Shown here: piece by piece, positions 26,088-35,281 of the stretch | Position numbering within the stretch: the first letter of the stretch is position 1 | How the letters are laid out: each line of letters begins with the position of its first letter | Origin: Phascolarctobacterium_A succinatutens_B | GTDB lineage: Bacteria; Bacillota; Negativicutes; Acidaminococcales; Acidaminococcaceae | Assembly (NCBI RefSeq): GCF_958453765.1 | Contig: NZ_CAUDZA010000005.1 | Location: forward strand, 1 to 64,000 | Direction: 5' to 3' | DNA length: 64,000 nt | Made by a program: the position numbers and the translations under genes | The notes under the pieces: generated by a model | The model's database searches: none | Told to the model about the DNA's origin: nothing | Seen by the model: only the letters and a program-made list of their open reading frames with translations

Positions 26088-28364
26088 ATGTTTGCTGTTA
26101 ATGTTGCGATAAATTTACCGGTAAAAAATTTATTCCGTCAGTTTACTTACAGTGTGCCGGAAGCACTGCAGTTTATAGACAGCGGCTGGCGTGTAGTTGT
26201 TCCCTTCAGTGGCCAGAAGGTGGAAGGCTTTGTGGTAGAGCGTGTGCCGCTGCCTAGTGATGAAGTGCTGAGAAGTAAGCTGAAGCCTGTAGAGGCAGCC
26301 TTGGGCGATACTCCTTGGTTTGATAAGGAAATGCTGGCTACTGCCAAATGGATGGCAGATTATTATATGTGTTCGCTGGCAGAGGCGATGCGCCTTTTTG
26401 TGCCGGGTAAGTCGAGCATTAAGCGACGTGCCGTGCGTGATGCGCAGGGACGTTTGCTTTATTATGTTTATAATGAGCGTTTGCAGGAAAAAACAGTGCT
26501 GGCCTACCGCATCAATGCCACAGGCAGGAAAGCGCTGGCCAAAGGAGTACTTGCCAAACGCGCCAAGGGGCAGCATGCTGCGCTGGGCGTACTGGCGCAG
26601 GCTGCGGGAGCACTTAGCGTAAGCGAGCTGGCGCAGCAGGGTGTGAGCTCCGCTGTGGCGCGCGCATTAGCGCAAAACGGTTTGGCGGACGCAGTGCAGA
26701 AGCGTGTGCTGCGCAACAGCTACAACACGGTGCAGGAGCGTGGCGAAAGCCTGCAGCTGACGGCGGAGCAGCAGGATGCTGCTGTTAAAATCAATCAGGC
26801 GATAGATGTACAGCGTGCGCAGTCGTTTTTGCTGCAGGGAATTACCGGCAGCGGCAAGACGGAGGTTTATCTGCGCGCGGCGGCTCATGCTGTGGATGCA
26901 GGCTGGCAGGTGCTGATGCTGGTGCCGGAAATTGCGCTCACAGCACAGCTGGTGAAGCGCTTTCAGGCGTGGTTCGGCAGCGAAATTGCTGTGGCGCACA
27001 GTAAGCTTTCACAAAACGAAAGAGGCGACGTGTGGTACCGCATGCGTACAGGCAAGGCAAGGGTGCTGATTGGTGTACGCAGTGCTGTGTTCGCTCCGTT
27101 TGAAAAGCTGGGCTTGGTGATTGTCGACGAGGAGCACGAGGGCAGCTACAAGGAGGAGGACCACCGTCCGCATTACAATGCGCGTGATGTTGCCCGCACC
27201 CGCTGCCGCCTGACCGGCGCAGCTTTGGTGCTTGGCAGTGCCACGCCGGATTTATGCACGTATTATAAGGCACTGCAGGGCGAATGTACACATTTGCATC
27301 TTACGTCACGTCCTAATGGTGCTGCTTTGCCAAAGGTTGAGATCGTGGATATGCGCAAGGAACTGGAGGCACGCAATTTCAGCGTGCTGTCGCGCGCGCT
27401 GCAGCAGGCGCTGGTGATGACGGCGGCGGCGGGGGAGCAGGCGATTGTCCTCTTGAACCGCCGCGGCTATTCTACCTTTGTGATGTGCCGTGACTGCGGC
27501 CAGACGATTACCTGTCCGCATTGCGCTGTAGCAATGGTTTACCATAAGAAAAACGAGGATTTGCGCTGCCATTACTGCGGTAACACGATGCCGCTGCCGC
27601 AGGAATGCCCGAACTGCCACAGCCGCCGCATCAAATATTTCGGCAGCGGTACGCAGAAGGCGGAAGAACAGCTGCAGCAGCTGCCGGAGGTGCGGGTTTT
27701 GCGTATGGATCAGGATTCGACTGTGGCGAAGTTTGCACATGCCGATATCCTGCGGCGCTTTGCCGACGGTGCAGCCAATGTTTTGATAGGCACGCAGATG
27801 GTGGCAAAGGGGCATGATATTCCCAATGTAACGCTGGTGGGAGTGCTGGCGGCGGATAGCACGCTGCATCTGCCGGATTACAGGGCATCCGAGCGCGCCT
27901 TTTCGCTGCTGACGCAGGCGGCGGGGCGTGCGGGACGCGGTGACAGGCCGGGACATGTAATCTTCCAAACCTATGATCCGGATAACCCGATTCTGCAGCT
28001 GGCGGTGACGCAGGATTACGACACCTTTGCCAAGCGTGAGCTGCAGGAACGTCAGAACTATTTTTATCCGCCGTTCGCCCAGATGCTCAAGCTGCAGATA
28101 GTGGATAAAGATGAGGGGGCAGGACTGGCATTGGCGCAGCAGGTTGTCTTTTATCTGCAGAGCTTGAAGCTGCAAGGCAAACTGGAGGATTTGCTGATTG
28201 CAGGACCGTTTCCCTCACTGGTGGCGAAGGCCTATGATCTGTACCGCTTCAATGTGCTGCTGAAGGCACAGGACCTGCGTGAGACCAAGGAAGCGCTGTT
28301 GAACAGCGAATTTAAGGAAAAGCCTAATTTGTACTTTAATGTTGACCCTGTAAGTGTAATTTAA
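26088..28364 (+). CDS. priA: Primosomal protein N' (replication restart helicase)
   Basis: 3'-5' helicase that reloads the replisome at stalled forks. N-terminal DNA-binding domain (VNLP-like FAVNVAINLPVKNLFRQFTY), Walker A GITGSGKTEVY (about residues 249-259), DEEH box, and the eight-cysteine zinc region (CRDCGQTITCPHC ... CHYCGNTMPLPQECPNCH) inside the helicase core. GTQMVAKGHD and AGRAGRG are in place. ATG 26088 follows CAGGAGG; the open frame reaches back to 25992 without conservation. 758 residues is typical of Firmicutes. Confidence 0.95.
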   Translation: MFAVNVAINLPVKNLFRQFTYSVPEALQFIDSGWRVVVPFSGQKVEGFVVERVPLPSDEVLRSKLKPVEAALGDTPWFDKEMLATAKWMADYYMCSLAEAMRLFVPGKSSIKRRAVRDAQGRLLYYVYNERLQEKTVLAYRINATGRKALAKGVLAKRAKGQHAALGVLAQAAGALSVSELAQQGVSSAVARALAQNGLADAVQKRVLRNSYNTVQERGESLQLTAEQQDAAVKINQAIDVQRAQSFLLQGITGSGKTEVYLRAAAHAVDAGWQVLMLVPEIALTAQLVKRFQAWFGSEIAVAHSKLSQNERGDVWYRMRTGKARVLIGVRSAVFAPFEKLGLVIVDEEHEGSYKEEDHRPHYNARDVARTRCRLTGAALVLGSATPDLCTYYKALQGECTHLHLTSRPNGAALPKVEIVDMRKELEARNFSVLSRALQQALVMTAAAGEQAIVLLNRRGYSTFVMCRDCGQTITCPHCAVAMVYHKKNEDLRCHYCGNTMPLPQECPNCHSRRIKYFGSGTQKAEEQLQQLPEVRVLRMDQDSTVAKFAHADILRRFADGAANVLIGTQMVAKGHDIPNVTLVGVLAADSTLHLPDYRASERAFSLLTQAAGRAGRGDRPGHVIFQTYDPDNPILQLAVTQDYDTFAKRELQERQNYFYPPFAQMLKLQIVDKDEGAGLALAQQVVFYLQSLKLQGKLEDLLIAGPFPSLVAKAYDLYRFNVLLKAQDLRETKEALLNSEFKEKPNLYFNVDPVSVI

Positions 28365-28377
28365 CATGGTAAATGAT

Positions 28378-28405
28378 TGTATAAAAACAGAGTTTGTGTT
28401 ACAAT
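28378..28405 (+). promoter_or_regulatory. Promoter of the DAHP synthase gene
   Basis: TTGTAT (28378-28383), 16-bp spacer, TACAAT (28400-28405) with a TG extension. A leader hairpin follows: ACCGGTAGA (28429-28437) with TCTGCCGGT (28451-28459), without a strong T-run. Confidence 0.5.
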
Positions 28406-28491
28406 ATAGGAAATTTAACACTGCTAATACCGGTAGAATGTTGCAAAAAATCTGCCGGTGTCAGCAAATTGATTAATGGGAGTAATTGTTT

Positions 28492-29526
28492 ATGAGCATG
28501 CAGATGGAATTTATCAAGGTTCTGCCGTCGCCGCAGGCCTTAATGGAGGATTATCCGGTAAGTAAGGCTTCTAAGCTGCTGAAGCTGCAGCGTGACGAGG
28601 CTATAAAGAATATTTTTACAGGCAAGGATGACCGCTTTTTGCTGGTTATCGGTCCTTGCTCCAGCGATAACGAGGATGCTGTGCTGGACTATGTTTATCG
28701 TCTGGCTAAGCTGCAGGAAAAGGTACAGGATAAAATTTTTATCGTACCGCGTCTGTACACCAACAAGCCGCGTACTATCGGCGTAGGCTATAAGGGTATG
28801 CTGCACCAGCCTTCTCCCGAGGGTGAAGAGGATATGCTGGGCGGTATTATCGCCATCCGCAAAATGAACGTGCGCGTGGTAGAAGAAACAGGACTGACTG
28901 GTGCAGAGGAAATTCTCTATCCTGAGGTTTTCCGCTATCTGTCGGATTTGCTGAGCTATGCCGCAGTTGGCGCGCGCTCCAGCGAGGATCAGCTGCACCG
29001 CATGATTGCCAGCGGCGTAGGCATTCCCGTAGGCATGAAGAATCCTACCAGCGGCGATTTGTCTGTTATGCTCAACAGTGTGGCGGCAGCGCAGCATGAG
29101 CAGGAATTCCTGTTCCGTGGCTGGGAGGTACGCACCAAGGGTAATCCGCTGGCGCATTCTATTCTGCGCGGCTATGTTGACCCCATCGGCAACAGCTTTC
29201 CCAACTACCATTATGAGGTGCTGAAAATCGTTATTGATATGTATGCAGAACGTCAGCTGCAGAATCCGGCGATTATTGTGGATACCAACCACGCCAACTC
29301 CGGCAAAAAATATCTGGAGCAAATCCGCATTGCTAAGGATATCGTGCATTCCCGCAAGCTGAACGCTGATATTAACAGAATCGTCAAGGGTCTGATGATT
29401 GAAAGCTATATCGAGGACGGTGCTCAGGGCGTACATGACGGCGTCTATGGCAAATCTATTACCGACCCCTGCCTGGGCTGGGAAAAAACGGAAAGATTGC
29501 TGCTTGACCTGGCGGAAGAATTGTAA
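28492..29526 (+). CDS. 3-deoxy-7-phosphoheptulonate synthase (class I)
   Basis: First step of the shikimate pathway: condenses phosphoenolpyruvate and erythrose 4-phosphate. Class I (AroF/G/H type) is shown by LLVIGPCSSDNEDA, PRLYTNKPRT, GARSSEDQLHRM, GMKNPTSGD and VDTNHANSGK, with conserved metal and PEP ligands. 344 residues matches E. coli isozymes; feedback specificity is not predictable. ATG 28492 follows GGGAG at a 9-bp distance; an in-frame TTG at 28486 is less likely. It stands alone, not in an aro operon. Confidence 0.92.
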   Translation: MSMQMEFIKVLPSPQALMEDYPVSKASKLLKLQRDEAIKNIFTGKDDRFLLVIGPCSSDNEDAVLDYVYRLAKLQEKVQDKIFIVPRLYTNKPRTIGVGYKGMLHQPSPEGEEDMLGGIIAIRKMNVRVVEETGLTGAEEILYPEVFRYLSDLLSYAAVGARSSEDQLHRMIASGVGIPVGMKNPTSGDLSVMLNSVAAAQHEQEFLFRGWEVRTKGNPLAHSILRGYVDPIGNSFPNYHYEVLKIVIDMYAERQLQNPAIIVDTNHANSGKKYLEQIRIAKDIVHSRKLNADINRIVKGLMIESYIEDGAQGVHDGVYGKSITDPCLGWEKTERLLLDLAEEL

Positions 29527-29539
29527 ACTGATAAGTATA

Positions 29540-29573
29540 AGCTGCTGCAGCGAAGGCTGCGGCAGCTTTTTTG
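29540..29573 (+). terminator. Terminator of the DAHP synthase gene
   Basis: AGCTGCTGCAG pairs with CTGCGGCAGCT around CGAAGG, followed by TTTTTTG. Confidence 0.85.
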
Positions 29574-29575
29574 CA

Positions 29576-29612
29576 TGCAAAAAAGACCGCCTGCTTCAGC
29601 GGGCGGCCTCTA
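29576..29612 (-). terminator. Terminator of the tandem-ACT gene (minus strand)
   Basis: On the minus strand GGCCGCCCGC pairs with GCAGGCGGTC around TGAA and runs into TTTTTTGC. The two convergent genes thus have separate back-to-back terminators. Confidence 0.8.
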
Positions 29613-29626
29613 AATTTTCTTAGCTA

Positions 29627-30037
29627 TTAAAATGTTTCCAGCAGCTTGTAGCCACGACCGATGAGGAAGGTGGCGGTTTCCGGCTCGTTGGTTTTGAAAA
29701 CTACTACCGGCTTAACGTTATCACGGTTAAAGGAAATATACAGATAAGAAATGTCGATGTTGGCACCGTGAATAGCGGCAAGAATTCCGTCCAGATAACC
29801 CGGAGTATCGTTCATCTCTACGGCAATAACCTTGTCCTGACGGCATTGATAGCCTTCTGCCTTAAGCACCTCGATAGCAGTTTCTGCCTTGTCCACAATC
29901 AGGCGCACAATGCCGAATTCCGCACTGTCATTGGCCAGCATAGTGTAAATATTGATATTGGCTTTAGCAAGAATGGTGGTGATTTTGAACAAACCACCCT
30001 CGTTGTTTTCGGTGAATAAAGAAACCTGGTTCAGCAT
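29627..30037 (-). CDS. Tandem ACT-domain protein
   Basis: A 136-residue protein made of two ACT-like beta-alpha-beta repeats: NQVSLFTENNEGGLFKITTILAKANINI at the N-terminus and a second unit with MNDTPGYLDGILAAIHGANIDI. Stand-alone ACT pairs are usually amino-acid-binding regulators; several Firmicutes examples lie beside aromatic or phenylacetate genes. Convergent with DAHP synthase, which is suggestive but not proof of a link. AGGGAGG precedes the start. Ligand unknown. Confidence 0.82.
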   Translation of the reverse strand: MLNQVSLFTENNEGGLFKITTILAKANINIYTMLANDSAEFGIVRLIVDKAETAIEVLKAEGYQCRQDKVIAVEMNDTPGYLDGILAAIHGANIDISYLYISFNRDNVKPVVVFKTNEPETATFLIGRGYKLLETF

Positions 30038-30108
30038 ATGTAAAAATCCTCCCTAAATTATCATAAAGCGGGCTGTACTGTTGTCAGTTTTTGCTTGCTT
30101 AATAAAAG

Positions 30109-30117
30109 ATTATAGCA
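30109..30117 (-). promoter_or_regulatory. Extended -10 of the tandem-ACT gene
   Basis: On the minus strand TGCTATAAT, about 70 bp before the start codon. The 383-bp divergent gap 30038-30420 contains this promoter, the one at 30334-30361 and AT-rich sequence with no gene. Confidence 0.5.
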
Positions 30118-30333
30118 CAAAATTTGATGAGAAGAAAGAGGCTTTTGTAAAGTTATCTTTACCTGACGCAAGCTATTGTGAAGTGAAAGAGGACAAAAAT
30201 AATATTTGTTTTTGTTTTGAAAGAAGCAAATAACAGGTTTTTGGGTTAAGGTTGATGCTTGCTAACCATTTCAATCTTTAGCGTAAATGTTTCAGTAGAC
30301 TTCTGGTTGAAACGAATAAAGATTTCAAATTAC

Positions 30334-30361
30334 TTGATTTTTCGTATGAAAGTGCTATAAT
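30334..30361 (+). promoter_or_regulatory. Promoter of the solute-binding lipoprotein gene
   Basis: TTGATT (30334-30339), 16-bp spacer, TATAAT (30356-30361) with TG at 30353-30354. Confidence 0.65.
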
Positions 30362-30420
30362 AATTCTTGCAATATATGAACAAGCATCGAAGTGTTTGCA
30401 AGAAGGCGGAGGTTGATAAT

Positions 30421-31458
30421 ATGGGTATGAAAAAATTATTAGCAGTGTTATTTTCAGCTTTGCTGCTCGTAGGCGTTGCCGGCTGCGACGACAGTAATTC
30501 ACAGCAGGGAGCCGTAACACAAAAGGTGATGAACGCTAAAAGCAAGCAGGATTTTGAGCCTGTGACGGAAATCAAGGAAGGACGCAAAAACGTTTATGCC
30601 GTACTTAAGGTTATGAAGGGTAACTACTGGGAAGAAGTTATCCGCGGTATTAAGGACGGTGCAGCCAAGGCTGACGTTAACGTTTATGTAGGCGGCGTTA
30701 TGAAGGACGGCGACTGGGAGCTGCAGCGCGATATGGTCAAGGAGCTTCCCGGCAAAAAAGCAGATGCAGTTATTCTTGCTCCGGCGGACAGCTCCAATAT
30801 GACGGCAAGTGCGAAAACACTGCGCGAGCAGAAGCTGCCGGTGTTTTTGGTTGATACTGCACTCAGCAGCAATGATTATGATGCAGCCTTCCTTACCAAC
30901 AATCTCGAAGCCGGCGCCGAGGTTTGCCAGCAAATGGTAGAGCAGATGAAGGCTAACGGTGTGAAGGAATCCGAGGAGGCAACAGTTTTGGTACATGTCA
31001 GCACCTTGGCCAGCACTACGATTGCCGACCGCTTGAACAGCATTATGGCAAATTGGGGTAAATTTGCTCCTGCAAGCTGGAAAATCGAACATGATTATAT
31101 TATTAACTACGGTGATGAAGCGGGCGCTGTTAAGCTGGTTGCCGAAAAAATCAAAAACACTCATAATGTTAAAGGCATTATTGCCTGCAACAACGGCTCC
31201 ACCAATGCAACTGTGGAGGCTGTAATGGCTGCAGGTCGCAAGGATGTTGCCGTTACCGGTTTTGACCTTGGCAAAAAGACTTTACTGGGCTTGGAGGACA
31301 AGAACTATAGTATTGCCGTTGCCGTACAGAATCAGTACAAAATGGGCTACGAGGCTGTGATGGCTGCCGCTGCTGCAGCAAAAGATGGCAGCAAGCCGGC
31401 ACAGAAGCTGGTGAATACTGGTATCAGTATGGCAGATAAAAATAATTATAAAAAATAG
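30421..31458 (+). CDS. RbsB-like sugar-binding lipoprotein, orphan
   Basis: Extracytoplasmic solute-binding protein of the periplasmic-binding-protein type 1 (Peripla_BP_4) kind. The signal peptide ends at LVGVAGC with lipid Cys22. The mature protein has WEEVIRGIKDGAAKADVNV, AVILAPADSSN, GIIACNNGSTNATVEAV and DVAVTGFDLG. No ABC permease or ATPase gene is adjacent, so it may serve the rbs transporter or another system. ATG 30421 is preceded by GGCGGAGG; ATG 30427 is an alternative. 345 residues. Confidence 0.85.
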   Translation: MGMKKLLAVLFSALLLVGVAGCDDSNSQQGAVTQKVMNAKSKQDFEPVTEIKEGRKNVYAVLKVMKGNYWEEVIRGIKDGAAKADVNVYVGGVMKDGDWELQRDMVKELPGKKADAVILAPADSSNMTASAKTLREQKLPVFLVDTALSSNDYDAAFLTNNLEAGAEVCQQMVEQMKANGVKESEEATVLVHVSTLASTTIADRLNSIMANWGKFAPASWKIEHDYIINYGDEAGAVKLVAEKIKNTHNVKGIIACNNGSTNATVEAVMAAGRKDVAVTGFDLGKKTLLGLEDKNYSIAVAVQNQYKMGYEAVMAAAAAAKDGSKPAQKLVNTGISMADKNNYKK

Positions 31459-31469
31459 ATAACAAAAAA

Positions 31470-31526
31470 GCTTAAGAGCCTTCTGCTTCTGACGGAAAAT
31501 CCGCCTGACGCAGAAGGCTTTTGCTG
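31470..31526 (+). terminator. Terminator after the lipoprotein gene
   Basis: AGAGCCTTCTGC pairs with GCAGAAGGCTTTT, closing an inner TGACGG/CCGCCTGA region, followed by T residues. Confidence 0.75.
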
Positions 31527-31564
31527 TTTGGGCATAAATATATGAGGAAGCCTGCACAGAGAAT

Positions 31565-31594
31565 TTGTTTTTTTCTGTAGTAATGTGTTATAAT
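31565..31594 (+). promoter_or_regulatory. Promoter of the def operon
   Basis: TTGTTT (31565-31570), 18-bp spacer, TATAAT (31589-31594) with an upstream TG. It starts the long def-to-rpe gene run. Confidence 0.55.
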
Positions 31595-31627
31595 GAACTA
31601 TTGGAATAGCTACAAGGAGGAACAAAA

Positions 31628-32110
31628 ATGGCTAAGTTAAAAATAGTGATTGCCGGCGCTCCAGTGCTGCGTGAGGTAGCTCAACCGGTAGAGCGTATAG
31701 ATAAAAAATTGCAGCGTCTGCTGCGTGATATGGCAGAAACAATGTATGCGGCCGACGGCGTAGGCCTGGCAGCACCGCAGGTGGGTGTAAGCAAGCGCGT
31801 AGTAGTTATTGACGTAGGCGAAGGCCTGTACGAGCTGATTAACCCTGAGATTGTTAAACGTGAGGGCAAGGTGTTGGGCAGCGAAGGCTGTCTTTCTGTG
31901 CCTGATTATGAGGGCGAGGTAGAGCGCTCCGAATATGTAGAATGCGAATTCACTGACAAAACCGGTCAACGCATGCTGCTTTCCGCAAGCGGTCTGTTGG
32001 CTATCTGCATTCAGCATGAGCTGGACCATCTGGACGGCATTCTGTTCATCGACAAGGCTAAAACCATTTCGCCTAAGCAGAAGGAAAATCCCGAGGATGC
32101 CGTAAGATAA
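31628..32110 (+). CDS. def: Peptide deformylase
   Basis: Removes the formyl group from nascent proteins; metallohydrolase. All three motifs are present: GVGLAAPQVG (motif 1), EGCLSVP (motif 2, metal Cys) and QHELDHLDG (motif 3, HExxH type). 160 residues. AAGGAGG precedes the ATG. First gene of a long operon continuing with fmt. Confidence 0.96.
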   Translation: MAKLKIVIAGAPVLREVAQPVERIDKKLQRLLRDMAETMYAADGVGLAAPQVGVSKRVVVIDVGEGLYELINPEIVKREGKVLGSEGCLSVPDYEGEVERSEYVECEFTDKTGQRMLLSASGLLAICIQHELDHLDGILFIDKAKTISPKQKENPEDAVR

Positions 32111-32152
32111 ATCCTAAGCGGGATATGAAAAAAGATATACGGAGGAAAACAA

Positions 32153-33088
32153 ATGCGTATAGTATTTATGGGAACACCGGATTTCGCAGTCGGCAGCTTG
32201 CAGGCGCTGTGCGAAAGCGGTAAGCATGAAATTCTTGCGGTAGTAACTCAACCGGACCGTCCAAAGGGACGCGGCAACAAGCTGCTGCAAACACCGGTTA
32301 AAGAATATGCGCTGGCGCAGGGCCTAACTGTTTACCAGCCGCAAAAGGTAAAAACTCCTGAATTTGTTGAGCTGCTGCACGAGCTGCAGCCGGAGCTGAT
32401 TGTCGTAGCTGCCTTCGGCCAGTTCTTGAGCAAAGAAATTCTGGAGCTGCCGAAATACGGCTGCATCAACGTACACGCTTCGCTGCTGCCGAAGTATCGC
32501 GGTGCGGCACCGATTCAGTACGCTATCATCAAGGGCGAAAAGGAATCGGGTGTAACGATTATGCAGATGGATATCGGTATGGATACCGGCGCTATGCTGG
32601 ACAAGGTAGTAGTGCCTATCGAAGAAAATACCACAATGGGCGAGCTGCATGACGCTCTGCGTGAGCAGGGTGCGGCACTGCTGCTGCAGGTTATCGACAA
32701 GATTGCGGCAGGTACTGCCGTGGCTGAACCGCAGGATAACGAGCAAGCTACCTATGCAACACTTCTCGACCGCAGCATGGAGCATATCGACTGGAGCAAA
32801 ACGGCGCAGGAGGTACACAACCTTATCCGTGGCTTCAACCCAGCACCCAGCACCTTTACCAAGTTGCCGAACGGCAAGAGCCTGAAAATCTGGGGCAGCA
32901 AAATGACTGACAAAAGCAGCGCTGCTGCTGCCGGTACCGTTATCGAAACCGGCAAGCACAGCTTCTTTGTGGCTTGCGGTGAGGGCGTACTGGAAATCAC
33001 CGAGGTACAGCCCGAATCCAAAAAACGTATGCCGGCGCAGGTTTTCCTGAACGGCCGCGGCGTACAGGAGGGCGACCTGCTTGCCTGA
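32153..33088 (+). CDS. fmt: Methionyl-tRNA formyltransferase
   Basis: Formylates initiator Met-tRNA with 10-formyl-tetrahydrofolate. MRIVFMGTPDFAVGSL, the catalytic NVHASLLPKYRGAAPI with Asn and His, and GMDTGAML are intact; the C-terminal tRNA-binding domain is present (311 residues). CGGAGG precedes ATG. Couples functionally with def just upstream. Confidence 0.96.
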   Translation: MRIVFMGTPDFAVGSLQALCESGKHEILAVVTQPDRPKGRGNKLLQTPVKEYALAQGLTVYQPQKVKTPEFVELLHELQPELIVVAAFGQFLSKEILELPKYGCINVHASLLPKYRGAAPIQYAIIKGEKESGVTIMQMDIGMDTGAMLDKVVVPIEENTTMGELHDALREQGAALLLQVIDKIAAGTAVAEPQDNEQATYATLLDRSMEHIDWSKTAQEVHNLIRGFNPAPSTFTKLPNGKSLKIWGSKMTDKSSAAAAGTVIETGKHSFFVACGEGVLEITEVQPESKKRMPAQVFLNGRGVQEGDLLA

Positions 33089-33120
33089 AGCAGGCTGTGA
33101 TTTGAAGGAGTAATCTTTTA

Positions 33121-33936
33121 ATGAACGAAGACAGTGTATTTAAGCCTAAAAAACGTATATTTATGGCTCTGACCTCCATCAGCGCCATTTTAGGTGCGTT
33201 GATGTTTTATGTGGTCTGGAAGGTAACCTTTCCGGGACTTTATGAAATCAGCAGATTTTTGCCGATAGTCTTCGGCTTTTTCGGCGTACTTATAGTGTTG
33301 GCGATGCTCAGCGGCGTGCTGGGAATTGTTATGGCGCTGTTGGGAATACCGGTACTCAAGATTTTGTATTTTTGGGCGTGGAAGGCAATTAATATTCTTT
33401 TCCCCTTTGCGGTAGTACTGGGACGCTTGTTCAACATTCCCCGTGACCGCATCGAGCAGTCCTTTATTGAGGTCAGCAACAATCTGGTGCTGCAGCATAA
33501 GGTGAAGGTGCCTGCCAACCGAATAATGATTTTAACACCGCATTGTATCCAGCTGGATACCTGCGTACATAAGATAACCCGTAACGTAGAGAACTGCCGT
33601 CAGTGCGGACGCTGCAGCGTAGGTGCTATGCTTGGGCTGGCGCACAAATATGGTTGCCATTTTGCTGTGGCTACAGGCGGTACGCTAGCAAGGCAGATGG
33701 TTAAGCAGGCAAGGCCGAAGGCTATTGTGGCCGTGGCCTGCGAGCGTGATCTGACCAGCGGCATTCAGGACGTGTTTCCTCTGCCGGTTCTGGGCGTTTT
33801 AAACGAGCGTCCCTTCGGTCCCTGCTTTAATACACGGGTAGATATCAATAAGCTGGAAGCAGCAATTTTAGCATTTATGGAAGATGATGAGGAAGAAACA
33901 AAGCATGCGGAAGGAACAAAAAGCAAATTATCCTGA
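33121..33936 (+). CDS. DUF116-domain membrane protein
   Basis: A 271-residue protein with two N-terminal membrane segments (about 13-35 and 45-75) and a cytoplasmic cysteine-rich DUF116 domain. The domain shows HCIQLDTC, then ENCRQCGRCSVGAM, AVATGGTLARQ and AVACERDLTSGI. The cysteine spacing suggests an iron-sulfur or zinc site. Within def-fmt-rsmB operons of Firmicutes this gene is recurrent, but no function is established. Its end overlaps the start of rsmB. Confidence 0.82.
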   Translation: MNEDSVFKPKKRIFMALTSISAILGALMFYVVWKVTFPGLYEISRFLPIVFGFFGVLIVLAMLSGVLGIVMALLGIPVLKILYFWAWKAINILFPFAVVLGRLFNIPRDRIEQSFIEVSNNLVLQHKVKVPANRIMILTPHCIQLDTCVHKITRNVENCRQCGRCSVGAMLGLAHKYGCHFAVATGGTLARQMVKQARPKAIVAVACERDLTSGIQDVFPLPVLGVLNERPFGPCFNTRVDINKLEAAILAFMEDDEEETKHAEGTKSKLS

Positions 33937-35266
33937 AAGCGCCCGCGGAGCAGCGGCGCTTTTGGTGCGTATGGTGCTGGAGGACGGCGCTTATACGAAT
34001 ATCGCTCTGAACCAGTATCTGCGCGGCAGCAGATTGAGTGACCTTGACAGAAGGCTGGCAACGGAGCTGGTATACGGCACGGTAAAGGCCAGCGGTACGC
34101 TTGACTGGTATCTGGCGCAGTGCGTCAGCCGTCCGCTGGATAAGGTGGCCGGTGATATTCTGGCGATACTGCGCATCAGCACCTACCAGCTGCTGTATAT
34201 GACACGCATTCCTGCGTCGGCGGCAGTAAACGAGGCTGTGAAGCTGGCGCGCTCGGTGAGCCATGAGGGCAGTGCCAAGTTCGTCAACGGCGTGCTGCGC
34301 GGTCTGCTGCGCAAGCAGGAGGCAGGTGCGTTCGTCCTGCCAGATGCCGAAAAGCAGGATGCCGATTATCTGTCACTGAAATACTACCATCCGCGCTGGT
34401 TGGTGAAGCGCTGGCTGGGACCGTGGGGACGCGGCGGCACCGAACGCCTGCTGGCGTTTGATAATACGGCTGCGCCGGTGTGCCTGCGTGCCAATACGCT
34501 GGTGACTACGCGCGACAAGCTGTTGGCTGATCTGACGGAAATGGGTGCGCAGGTGCGTGCTTCCGAATGGAGTCCCTACGGCATTGTGGCAGAGCATCTG
34601 CCGTCGCTGCATACACTTTTGGCGGCACTGCCGCAGCATTTTTACATTCAGGACGAAAGCTCTATGCTGGTAGCGCCGGTGTTGGCGCCGCAGCCCGGAA
34701 TGCGCGTGTTGGATATGTGCAGCGCTCCCGGCGGCAAGGCAACGCACGTGGCACAGCTTATGCAGGATAATGGCGAGGTTATCGCCTGCGATATCCACGA
34801 GCACAAGCTGGAGCTGATTGCCGAAAACGCTGCCCGTCTGGGTATGAAGAGCGTCAAAGCACTGCAGAACGATGCTCTGCAGCTGCGCAGCGAATGGCTG
34901 GGCGCGTTTGACAGAGTTTTGGTTGATGCACCCTGCTCCGGTCTGGGTGTACTGCGCCGCCGTGCGGAAGCACGCTGGCGCAAGCAGCGTAAGGACTTGA
35001 AGCTGTTCCCACCGCTGCAGCTGGCAATTTTAAAGAATGCCGCACAGTATGTGAAGGACGGCGGCACTCTGGTGTACAGCACTTGCACGATTGAGCAGAG
35101 TGAAAACCATTATCTGGTGGAAGAGTTTTTAACGCAGCATCCCGAATGGCAGCGTGTGGAATTTACGCATCCGCTGACGGGCGAGCAGGTACAGGAGCTG
35201 CAGCTTCTGCCGCAGAATGACGGCATTGACGGCTTTTATATCTGTAAGCTGATGAAAAAGCAGTAA
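33905..35266 (+). CDS. rsmB: 16S rRNA (cytosine-967-C5)-methyltransferase
   Basis: SAM-dependent rRNA methyltransferase of the Fmu/NOL1 family. The N-terminal NusB-like RNA-binding domain (ALLVRMVLEDGAYTNIALNQ) is followed by the Rossmann domain with LDMCSAPGGKATH, VDAPCSGLGVLRRR (Cys of PC) and STCTIEQSEN (catalytic TC). I use ATG 33905, which has GAGGAAG upstream; ATG 33884 would add seven residues. Either way the gene overlaps the DUF116 gene by 30-50 bp. 453 residues. Confidence 0.92.
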   Translation: MRKEQKANYPESARGAAALLVRMVLEDGAYTNIALNQYLRGSRLSDLDRRLATELVYGTVKASGTLDWYLAQCVSRPLDKVAGDILAILRISTYQLLYMTRIPASAAVNEAVKLARSVSHEGSAKFVNGVLRGLLRKQEAGAFVLPDAEKQDADYLSLKYYHPRWLVKRWLGPWGRGGTERLLAFDNTAAPVCLRANTLVTTRDKLLADLTEMGAQVRASEWSPYGIVAEHLPSLHTLLAALPQHFYIQDESSMLVAPVLAPQPGMRVLDMCSAPGGKATHVAQLMQDNGEVIACDIHEHKLELIAENAARLGMKSVKALQNDALQLRSEWLGAFDRVLVDAPCSGLGVLRRRAEARWRKQRKDLKLFPPLQLAILKNAAQYVKDGGTLVYSTCTIEQSENHYLVEEFLTQHPEWQRVEFTHPLTGEQVQELQLLPQNDGIDGFYICKLMKKQ

Positions 35267-35281
35267 TATAGAGGTAAGAGA

